From: Paenarthrobacter aurescens TC1
GTDB taxonomy: Bacteria > Actinomycetota > Actinomycetes > Actinomycetales > Micrococcaceae
Direction of reading: 5' to 3'
Assembly: GCA_000014925.1 (NCBI GenBank)
Contig: CP000474.1
Location: 1,364,001 to 1,428,000 of the forward strand
DNA: 64,000 nucleotides
Shown piece by piece: positions 44,956 through 51,596 of the stretch. The notes under the pieces are model-generated. The model searched no databases, had not been told where the DNA came from, and saw only the letters and a list, made by a program, of their open reading frames with translations. A program made the translations under genes and the position numbers. Every line of letters starts with the position of its first letter. Within the stretch, counting starts at the first letter, position 1.

Positions 44956-45951
44956 GTGGACATCGATGCCTTCTCGGCCGTACATGGGGACAAATGGTCG
45001 CGGCTTCATTTCCTGGCGCATAAGCGCAGGCTCACGGGTGCCGAGGCGGACGAACTTCTGCGCCTGTATCAAACGGTGTCCGGGCACCTGTCCTTGATCC
45101 GTTCTGTGGCACCGGAGACGGGGTTGTCGGCTTCCTTGTCGGCAGCACTGGCCCAGGCACGGACGAGGTTCACTGGGGCCCGCTCGAATTTCATGGAGGA
45201 CCTGGCACGGTTTTTCGTCATTTCCCTTCCTGCGGCGTTCTACCGGATCCGGTGGTTGACTCTGTGGTGCGGGCTGGCCTTTGTCTTGGTGGCAGGGGCA
45301 TACGCCTTGTGGATTGGCACGTCACCGGAGGCGCTGAGGGCGGTCGCGTCCAGTGATGCCAAGGTGCAGCAGTATGTGGAGGAAGACTTCATTGATTACT
45401 ACTCCGAGAATCCTGCGGCTTCATTCGCCGGCGCCGTGTGGACGAACAACGCCTGGATCTCCGCGCAAGCTGTGGCTTTTGGCATTACCGGATTCTGGGT
45501 GCCGTTCATCTTGTTCATGAACGCGCAGGGGTTGGGTATCGCGGCGGGACTCTTCCTGGCAACAGGGAAGATGGACATTTTCTTCAGCTACATCCTTCCG
45601 CATGGCCTCATGGAACTCACTGCGGTATTCATTGCGTGTGCTGCAGGGCTGAAGATTTTCTGGGCCATGGTGCGTCCGGGCCCGAGGACGCGGCTTCAGG
45701 CTGTGGCTGATGAAGGCCGTTCCCTGATAACTATTGCCCTCGGGTTGGTGCTGGTTTTGCTTATTTCCGGCATTGTGGAGGGTTTCGTGACACCGAGCCC
45801 GCTGCCTGTATGGGCCAAGATCGCTATTGGTGCGCTGGTTTTGGCCGGTTATTGGGTCTACACCCTGGTGCTCGGTAGGAGTGCAGTCCGAGCAGGCGTC
45901 ACAGGAGATATGGACGCTAACGACGCCGGTTACCGCAGCATCGCAGCATAG
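44956..45951 (+). CDS. Stage II sporulation protein M family membrane protein
   Basis: A 331-residue SpoIIM-type protein. The N-terminus VDIDAFSAVHGDKWSRLHFLAHKRRLTGAEADELLRLYQ is the usual soluble prefix in actinobacterial members. Six or so transmembrane helices follow (WCGLAFVLVAGAYALWIG; AWISAQAVAFGITGFWVPFI; FFSYILPHGLMELTAVFIAC, with the conserved His-Gly-x-x-E). In spore formers SpoIIM belongs to a peptidoglycan hydrolase complex, but this organism need not sporulate. GTG 44956 is the start. Divergent from the RDD gene, a pairing common in Actinobacteria. Confidence 0.9.
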   Translation: MDIDAFSAVHGDKWSRLHFLAHKRRLTGAEADELLRLYQTVSGHLSLIRSVAPETGLSASLSAALAQARTRFTGARSNFMEDLARFFVISLPAAFYRIRWLTLWCGLAFVLVAGAYALWIGTSPEALRAVASSDAKVQQYVEEDFIDYYSENPAASFAGAVWTNNAWISAQAVAFGITGFWVPFILFMNAQGLGIAAGLFLATGKMDIFFSYILPHGLMELTAVFIACAAGLKIFWAMVRPGPRTRLQAVADEGRSLITIALGLVLVLLISGIVEGFVTPSPLPVWAKIAIGALVLAGYWVYTLVLGRSAVRAGVTGDMDANDAGYRSIAA

Positions 45952-46090
45952 ACCTTACAGTTACGTTTCAATCTGGTCGCAGCCGGGGTGGCACCGCGTG
46001 TCTCTGTATTGCCGGGCGGTAGGCTCGAATGCAGACAAGAGAGCCGGCAGCAAGCAATCGCCGGTGGATGCCTACGGAAGTGAACCCGCT

Positions 46091-47263
46091 GTGAGCGACA
46101 AGAGCCCAAAACCACAAGAACCGGACACGGACGTCCATGAGGACCCCAACGAACCGGCCTTCGACTGGATGAAGCCTAAAACGTCCAGTGGCGCTTCCGC
46201 GGCCACTCCTGCAGCGAAGACCGGAACCACACCTGTGGACGCAAAGCCGTCCGTCAGTCCCACTACTGTGACGCCCGCCAAGGGCCAGCCTGAGAGCCGC
46301 GCGGACCGGAAGGCTGCTGAGGCCGACAACGGGGCTGAGCCGCCGCTGTTCGCTGACACCCTGGCGGACGCTTCCACCGCCAAGCAGCCGTCGCACTATT
46401 CGGAACCTTTGCCGACGTCGGCCCTTCAGGTCCGTCCGCCGGACGACGAAGTGGCGCGACGAAACGCCGAACGCGAGCAAGCCGCAAAGGTAAAGCCGAT
46501 CGGCCCGCGGATTTTCCAAGTGCTGTTGGCTGTTTTCTACCCGGTAATCCTCTTGGTGCTCGCTGTCCGGGCAGTGACCAGCCCGCTGTTCCTGTGGGTG
46601 GAGTACAACCGCCCAGGTTTCCCCGGCGACGGCTACGGTTTCAGCACTGACGATCGCATGACGTACGGTTCCTACGCCGTTGACTACCTCAGCAACTGGG
46701 CCGGTCCGCGCTACCTGGGGGGCCTGGTCAACCAGGACGGCGCAAAACTCTTTACCGACAGCGAAGTCTCGCACATGGCCGACGTCAAGCTCGTCATTCT
46801 GTCGTCATTCGGCGCCGGGCTGCTGCTCATCATCCTCAGTATCATCGCCATCATGTACCTGCGTAAGCGAAGCACCGGCGGAATACGTCGCGGTCTCTTT
46901 GCCGGCTCTATCGTCACGCTGGTGATCATCATTGCCCTCGCCGTCCTGGCAGTACTGAGCTGGCAGCAGTTCTTCACCGAGTTCCACCGGATCTTCTTCG
47001 CCAACGGCACGTGGACGTTCTCGCTGGAGGACACCCTGATCCGGCTCTTCCCGGGACAGTTCTGGATCGACGCGGGCATTGTCATCGGCGCCTTGGTGTT
47101 CCTCGCAGCGACTGTGACGTTCATCCTCACCTGGCCCACCAAGCGGCGCCGTGGCGTGGGCTCCACACCAGCGGCCAACGAAGCCGAGGACCCTGACGAG
47201 GCAGCTGCCGATGCCGATGATGCCGACAACCTGAGCAAGGAACCGACGGGCATTACGCGCTAG
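46091..47263 (+). CDS. TIGR01906 (DUF1461) membrane protein
   Basis: A 390-residue membrane protein. Residues 1-140 are a long hydrophilic, Pro/Ala/Thr-rich cytoplasmic region, then VLLAVFYPVILLVLAVRAVT begins the TIGR01906 domain, with the short motif TYGSYAVDYLSNW and EVSHMADVKLVILSS typical of this family. Four transmembrane helices are visible, and the C-terminus is acidic. Function unknown. I choose GTG 46091 (VSDKSPKPQ); GTG 46064 is also possible. Upstream readings overlap the SpoIIM gene. Its 3' end overlaps the convergent frameshifted gene by about 11 bp. Confidence 0.82.
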   Translation: MSDKSPKPQEPDTDVHEDPNEPAFDWMKPKTSSGASAATPAAKTGTTPVDAKPSVSPTTVTPAKGQPESRADRKAAEADNGAEPPLFADTLADASTAKQPSHYSEPLPTSALQVRPPDDEVARRNAEREQAAKVKPIGPRIFQVLLAVFYPVILLVLAVRAVTSPLFLWVEYNRPGFPGDGYGFSTDDRMTYGSYAVDYLSNWAGPRYLGGLVNQDGAKLFTDSEVSHMADVKLVILSSFGAGLLLIILSIIAIMYLRKRSTGGIRRGLFAGSIVTLVIIIALAVLAVLSWQQFFTEFHRIFFANGTWTFSLEDTLIRLFPGQFWIDAGIVIGALVFLAATVTFILTWPTKRRRGVGSTPAANEAEDPDEAAADADDADNLSKEPTGITR

Positions 47264-47748
47264 AAGGCGCTTCCGAGCCCTGTGCGGCATGCCGGGTGAG
47301 GACATCGATAAGGCGCACAGGGCCGTCCGTGCTGGCAATAACCGTCTTGCCGTTTTTCATCTCGATGTTGATCTCGACCGCCCACAAGGTACTCGACTAT
47401 GCCGGGCCCCATGTATCTGAAGCCGTAGCCGCTGGGGCCCGCCGCGTTGTCGGTGGTCACCGTTGCGATTTCATCCCTGGGCACCGTCCGTTTGAAGAAG
47501 TCGCAAAAGGCGATCACGACGTTCTGCGAGTCGACCTTGACGGTGACGGTCATGAAGGCGATGAATGAACCAGCTGCGGTGATGACCAGCGGTACGAAGA
47601 GCACTTCCGGTGTGTTCTTCAGGACGATGAGCACGAACAGCACCGGGCCCAGCGCAACCATCGTGAAACCCACAACTCGAGGTACCAAGGTAGCCCGGAC
47701 ACGCGAGTAGTAGAGCATCGGTGTTGGTATGCCTGATGGTGTAGCCAT
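47253..47748 (-). pseudogene. PH-domain-like membrane protein, frameshifted
   Basis: From ATG 47748 the frame gives two transmembrane helices (VVGFTMVALGPVLFVLIVL; LFVPLVITAAGSFIAFMTVT) and then the start of a bacterial PH-like domain (RDEIATVTTDNAAGPSGYGF, GPGIVEYLVGG). Near 47376-47384 the frame is lost and continues as an Arg/Pro/Cys-rich nonsense tail, stopping at 47260. Shifting one frame restores a normal end (VEINIEMKNGKTVIASTDGP and RLIDVL) with a TAA at 47253-47255. Either a real recent mutation or an assembly error. The normal domain would have the GP(S/A)V-type strand here, so a deletion between short GGTC repeats is possible. Confidence 0.7.
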
Positions 47749-47885
47749 GAGTTCCCCTTTGAAAGCCGGGTACTCCCAGGGGTGTCCTTGGAGGACAAGT
47801 AACCAGCCAGTAACTTATACGGAAGTGGTCGCCTGGGCGTTGATCCAGTACGCAAGAGCCGGTCCAGCGTGGTGATGTGGCATTT
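47749..47885. other. Gap at the left edge of the accessory operon
   Basis: 137 bp between the frameshifted gene and the C39-like gene. Nothing recognisable; no terminator hairpin for the operon is evident. Confidence 0.4.
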
Positions 47886-48452
47886 TCAAGGCTCGCGTTC
47901 AGGCCGCCCGTTCCGAAAATGAATTGCCCGGCCCGAGAAGTGGTCCCAGAACATCGCAGGATCAAGCGGGATGTTTCGCCCTTCTTTGGGGTGACGGTTT
48001 GAGGGCCGGTGGATACGTATGTGGCCGGAATCCGTTATGGCGGCCAACACCGCAAGGTGGCCTGACGTGCCGGGATTTCCGAAGGACGGGCCGACGGATA
48101 CGACGAGAGCCCCTGGCCCGCGCGCGGTTTCGATGAACTCTTCTTTGGTTGAGAACTGTAGTCGGTCGGCTTCGAGTCGGTTCTTTTGGCCATGTCGGGC
48201 CAGCCCGGCGTGGTGCCAACCGGCTTGTTCGGTGTAGGCGCCGTCAACGAGAAGCTCCTCAGTGATCGTTGCAGGAAGGACCTGCAACTCGGGGAGGAGA
48301 TGTGCGTAAACCATGCGCAGGCATGCCACCCCGCAGGATCTGGTGTCCCAGAACCGTGCCACGTTCTGGCTGGGGTAGCCCAGGGCCTCCCAGTCGTGGC
48401 TGACCATGGAGCTGTAGAAGGGGACTCTTACCGGCGTCACAGCCGCTGACAT
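47886..48452 (-). CDS. C39-like papain-fold cysteine peptidase
   Basis: A 188-residue protein with a C39/papain-like active site: Cys40 in FWDTRSCGVACLRMVYA and His132 in GTSGHLAVLAAI, followed by IRIHRPS where C39 enzymes have the third catalytic residue. It lacks any transporter or signal peptide, so it would act in the cytoplasm. C39-type domains remove leader peptides at double-glycine sites in bacteriocin export, though the larger C39_2 group is more varied. It is the last gene of the leftward operon; ATG 48452 follows the cysteine desulfurase stop by one base, implying coupled translation. A role in processing the 58-residue protein is inference. Confidence 0.75.
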   Translation of the reverse strand: MSAAVTPVRVPFYSSMVSHDWEALGYPSQNVARFWDTRSCGVACLRMVYAHLLPELQVLPATITEELLVDGAYTEQAGWHHAGLARHGQKNRLEADRLQFSTKEEFIETARGPGALVVSVGPSFGNPGTSGHLAVLAAITDSGHIRIHRPSNRHPKEGRNIPLDPAMFWDHFSGRAIHFRNGRPEREP

Positions 48453-48453
48453 T

Positions 48454-49590
48454 TCACGAGGCTCTCATGCGCGAGACCGCGGCGGAAATAGCCATCGCAG
48501 CGTCACTTGCTTCTTCGGGAGTTGTTGCTCTTCCGAATCCTATTCGGAGGCTGGACCGGGCCTCGTCTGCGGACAGCCCGATGGCGATGAGCACGTGGGA
48601 GGGTTGCTGATCGTTACTGTTGCATGCAGATCCGGCCGAGATTGCTACTTGCGGAACAGCGGACATGAGTTCTCCGGCGTCCATGCCGGGGATCCTGATA
48701 TTCAGGCAGTTAGGCAGACAAAGCTTCTCCGGGGAGTTGGCCACTATGTCTGGGTGGTGGGAACGCAGAAGGTCCAGGAACATGTTCTTGAGCTGAATGA
48801 CCCGTGACCGTTCGGCTGTCAGTCCGGACCGGGATAGCTCCAGGGCCTTGGCGAAGCCGACTATCGCCGGAAGGTTCTGGGTCCCGGGACGTTTGCCGCC
48901 CTCTTGTCCACCGCCGTGAAGGAGGGATGGGACACCCTTGTTGGAGGTCTGGAACTTGTCGCTAATGTAGAGGGCTCCGATTCCTTTGGGCCCGTAGAGC
49001 TTGTGGCTGGAGAAGCTGATCAGATCGGCCGGGAACTCGGTGAGGTCTTCAATCAAGTAGCCGATAGCCTGGGTGGCGTCGGAATGAAGGGGGACCCCTG
49101 CCCCTGCCGTTACCGCAGCGATGTCGGTGATGGGCTGGACCGATCCGATTTCGTTGTTGGCCGCCATGACCGAGACAAGCCGTGTCGTCGGCTTGATGGC
49201 CCGTTCCACATCTCCGGGGCTTACGAATCCGTTGTTGTCCACTGGCAGCACGGTGAGGTCTCCGCCGCCCCGTTGGAAGGCACGGCAGGCGTCCAACATG
49301 GATTTGTGTTCTATGGAAGTCGTGACGATATGGTGTTCCGGACTCGCGGGGACCATGGATATGACCCAGTTGTTCGCCTCTGTGGCGCCTGAGGTGAAGA
49401 ACAGCTCTCGGGGACGGCAGCCAAGGAGTCGGACCATCTTCCGTCGCGCGCCTTCGATGGCTTCCTGACTCCTCATCCCGGCCATGTGCGGACTGGACGG
49501 GTTGGCCCAGAACCGGCGTCCGGCGCTGTCGACGAGCTCGGCAACTTCATCGGCTAGAGGGGTTGTTGCCTGATAATCCAGGTAGATCAT
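48454..49590 (-). CDS. Cysteine desulfurase (IscS/NifS-like)
   Basis: A 378-residue fold-type I PLP enzyme. YLDYQATTPLADEV is the family start, TSGATEANNW binds PLP phosphate, His95 (IEHKSMLD) stacks on PLP, SSHKLYGPKG has the Schiff-base Lys197, and the mobile catalytic loop ISAGSACNSNDQQPSHVL has Cys323, as in IscS (SGSAC-S). It can supply persulfide sulfur from cysteine. It is not next to iscU/sufU or tRNA-thiolation genes, and instead lies in an operon with an unknown protein, a small protein and a C39-like peptidase. That context suggests a dedicated sulfur donor for a modification pathway. Overlaps the upstream gene by 4 bp. Confidence 0.9.
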   Translation of the reverse strand: MIYLDYQATTPLADEVAELVDSAGRRFWANPSSPHMAGMRSQEAIEGARRKMVRLLGCRPRELFFTSGATEANNWVISMVPASPEHHIVTTSIEHKSMLDACRAFQRGGGDLTVLPVDNNGFVSPGDVERAIKPTTRLVSVMAANNEIGSVQPITDIAAVTAGAGVPLHSDATQAIGYLIEDLTEFPADLISFSSHKLYGPKGIGALYISDKFQTSNKGVPSLLHGGGQEGGKRPGTQNLPAIVGFAKALELSRSGLTAERSRVIQLKNMFLDLLRSHHPDIVANSPEKLCLPNCLNIRIPGMDAGELMSAVPQVAISAGSACNSNDQQPSHVLIAIGLSADEARSSLRIGFGRATTPEEASDAAMAISAAVSRMRAS

Positions 49591-50123
49591 GCTGCTCTCC
49601 GTCCAAGATCCTCGGAGCTGTAGGGGATCGAGACGAAATCGTGTGTCCTTGCGTCAAAGAACACTTGGACGACTGCTTCCAGTCCTTGAGACTTCCTGGC
49701 GAGATACATCTCCGTTCCCTTGGTGACCTTGTCCTTGTCGGCCACCCGGTTGAAATCAAAGACGACTCTGGAGGATCGCTGGCGTGATGCGCTTAGTCGT
49801 TTGAACGACAAATCAAGGTATTCGCTGACAATGAGCGGGCAACGCGGAATGCCCGCCCCGTCCTCGTTGACGGCCCCGGCAACGACCTTTGGGTAGAGAT
49901 CGGAGTCGAAAAGGATTTCAGGTCCCTCAAGCCGCAGTGATTCGTCCAAGGCCGTGTCTTTCAGCCATCGTTTGAGGAACCGGGCGGAACGATTCCGCAA
50001 CGTGCGTTCTTTCACCACATCGAAGGTCACCCCGAAGGGAGCGCAGAGCTCTAGGAGCGCTGATGTATCGACTTCGGCGGGGGTGGCGGGCCGCAGCTCA
50101 CACACATCTTGGGAACAATCCAT
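49587..50123 (-). CDS. Unknown protein of the accessory operon
   Basis: A 178-residue protein (from ATG 50123) that I do not recognise. It is soluble, with cysteines near the start (MDCSQDVCELRPATP), a basic helix (ERTLRNRSARFLKRWLKD) and a beta-rich C-terminal half (CPLIVSEYLDLSFKRL; AVVQVFFDARTHDFVSIP). No Shine-Dalgarno precedes ATG 50123 or TTG 50129. The same frame runs on upstream as LTRNPAFTVIVNDLG, protein-like, to a CTG at 50168 whose TG overlaps the TGA of the 58-residue gene, so a coupled CTG start giving 193 residues is likely. Its conserved-looking Cys pair could handle sulfur from the desulfurase. Confidence 0.7.
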   Translation of the reverse strand: MDCSQDVCELRPATPAEVDTSALLELCAPFGVTFDVVKERTLRNRSARFLKRWLKDTALDESLRLEGPEILFDSDLYPKVVAGAVNEDGAGIPRCPLIVSEYLDLSFKRLSASRQRSSRVVFDFNRVADKDKVTKGTEMYLARKSQGLEAVVQVFFDARTHDFVSIPYSSEDLGRRAA

Positions 50124-50164
50124 GCCCAAGTCGTTGACGATGACGGTGAATGCCGGATTCCGCG

Positions 50165-50341
50165 TCAGAGAATAGTGTTCTGGAGTTCGTCGCCGACGAG
50201 TAGGCCCGCTTTCATCGATTCCATGGCGAAGTCATCGATTCCCGTTGAGACGTCGAAGTATCCGCACGCAATCAGTACCTGGGCGTCACGTTTCACCGGA
50301 AAGGACGAGTCCAATTCAGACAGCAATTGGTTGGATTTCAT
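50165..50341 (-). CDS. 58-residue small protein (candidate precursor peptide)
   Basis: ATG 50341 preceded by AAGGAG at seven-base spacing opens a 58-codon frame: MKSNQLLSELDSSFPVKRD, then QVLIACGYFDVSTGIDD and a C-terminus FAMESMKAGLLVGDELQNTI plus L. It is acidic, soluble, with one cysteine (Cys26). It overlaps the EamA stop by 26 bp and runs into the next gene, so it belongs to the operon. The size, the strong ribosome-binding site and the neighbours (peptidase, sulfur enzyme, exporter) fit a peptide precursor, but it has no double-glycine leader or repeated core. It could equally be a small carrier protein. Confidence 0.6.
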   Translation of the reverse strand: MKSNQLLSELDSSFPVKRDAQVLIACGYFDVSTGIDDFAMESMKAGLLVGDELQNTIL

Positions 50342-51242
50342 CTTCTGCTCCTTGGTTTTCAGGATTCAATTGATTATTTGATTGAGCGCGCGTATCCGCC
50401 CAGACGGTGAGTGCGGCACACCCGGTGAGAACGATCAGACCTGTGACCTGCCTGCCGTCCAGGAACTGGTTCAGGCCAAGCACCCCGACAGCCGAAGCCA
50501 GAGCGGGATCTAAAGCCGAGACCATCGTGAAGGGAAGCGCGCGCAGACGTTTCATGGCGAAAAGTTCGAGAGAGAATGGAAAAACGATTGTCAACAGCGC
50601 CACGACAAGCGCCTGGCCGGCCAGCGGGGCCGCTGTGTGCAAGTCGGGAGCAGGAGCCAGGAATTGCCCGGCGAGAATAACCAGGAACGCGACCCACAAA
50701 GCCCTAGATAGCACTCCGAGCGGATGGCACACGGCTGGCATGGCCGTCCCGACCCTAATGTAGATGCTCAGCAGCATCCCAGTAGCGACGGCCCACAGGA
50801 CTCCTGCGGGACCGGTCGGACCGTCGTAGTCCGCAATGAGGAAAAGCCCCGCGACGGCGCCGAATGCCGCAAGCCGGACTGCCCAAGAGCGCGAACGCAG
50901 ACAGCCGACTACCAAGGGGACGACAAATTCGACGGAAACCGCCAGAGACAGCGGGATATGAGAGATTGCCTGATAGAAGCAGAGCTGCATCAAGCCCAGG
51001 ACGACACCGTACGCGACGATGTAGCGCGCGGAAACGGCAGCGGAATAGCGTGCCAACCAGAGCGCAGGCAGGAGCACCAAAGCGCCGATTCCTACCCTGA
51101 GACAGGTTGCTGTTCCCGCGCCGACGGTTTCAATGAGGCCAACGGCCACTCCGTTTCCGAGTTGAAACGCAGTCAGGCTCGCTGAAACCGCAGCCAGACC
51201 TGCCGGATCAATATTCGGTTTCCTCACGTGATCTGCGCGCAC
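50316..51242 (-). CDS. EamA/RhaT family transporter
   Basis: A 308-residue permease with ten hydrophobic helices in two EamA repeats (GNGVAVGLIETVGAGTATCL; GVVLGLMQLCFYQAISHIPL; LTIVFPFSLELFAMKRLRAL; SALDPALASAVGVLGLNQFL), like the RhtA/YdcZ amino-acid and metabolite exporters. The C-terminal tail is acidic. It is the first gene of the leftward accessory operon. GTG 51242 is the start, with another GTG at 51227. It is more likely to export a small molecule or amino acid than a peptide, which should be weighed against a peptide-product hypothesis. Confidence 0.85.
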   Translation of the reverse strand: MRADHVRKPNIDPAGLAAVSASLTAFQLGNGVAVGLIETVGAGTATCLRVGIGALVLLPALWLARYSAAVSARYIVAYGVVLGLMQLCFYQAISHIPLSLAVSVEFVVPLVVGCLRSRSWAVRLAAFGAVAGLFLIADYDGPTGPAGVLWAVATGMLLSIYIRVGTAMPAVCHPLGVLSRALWVAFLVILAGQFLAPAPDLHTAAPLAGQALVVALLTIVFPFSLELFAMKRLRALPFTMVSALDPALASAVGVLGLNQFLDGRQVTGLIVLTGCAALTVWADTRAQSNNQLNPENQGAEDEIQPIAV

Positions 51243-51499
51243 GACAGCACCACGCCAGCCGTTCCCCGTGCCGCCGTACGCTCATGATCCCTAAATGGTC
51301 GTAACACTCGCAATTTCATGGCCAGGCTCCTCCAAGTCAAAAAACCAGCGCGGAGGGCTTCCGTCCCTTCCTGCCGGAGCGGGATGACGGATAGTCCACC
51401 TTCCCAAGCCTGTGTTGCTTGTCCTCTGGGGACACCTCCAGCAGTACCAGGCGTTAAAGTTTGGTTCGTGAGGAAACGCTACGGGCACAACAACGGCAC
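51243..51499. other. Promoter-side gap of the accessory operon
   Basis: 257 bp that must contain the operon promoter. A 65-codon minus-strand frame (GTG 51488 to 51291) ends in RWFFDLEEPGHEIASVTT; it has no ribosome-binding site and I cannot identify it, but it could be the tail of a lost gene. No strong hairpin is visible. Confidence 0.45.
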
Positions 51500-51592
51500 C
51501 TAGGTAGAAACTGGCCTAACTAGGTGGTGATTTTGGCCGAATTAGGTGCTGAATCTGTTGCACTAGGTGGTAATTCGAGGCTTCCTAGGTGG
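51500..51592. repeat. Array of five CTAGGTGG-type repeats, 20-22 bp apart
   Basis: Octamers start at 51500 (CTAGGTAG), 51520 (CTAGGTGG), 51542 (TTAGGTGC), 51563 (CTAGGTGG) and 51585 (CTAGGTGG). Units also share the following TGATTTTGGCC or TAATTCGAGGC text. Spacing of about two helical turns resembles the multiple terminal repeats that flank IS21-family elements. No transposase gene is present. The last unit ends five bases before the stop codon of the acyl-CoA synthetase gene. Confidence 0.7.
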
Positions 51593-51596
51593 AGCC

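Noticed and set aside
51500..51592. CRISPR array
   Set aside because: Repeats are only about 8 conserved bases with 12-14 base spacing, and no cas gene is present.
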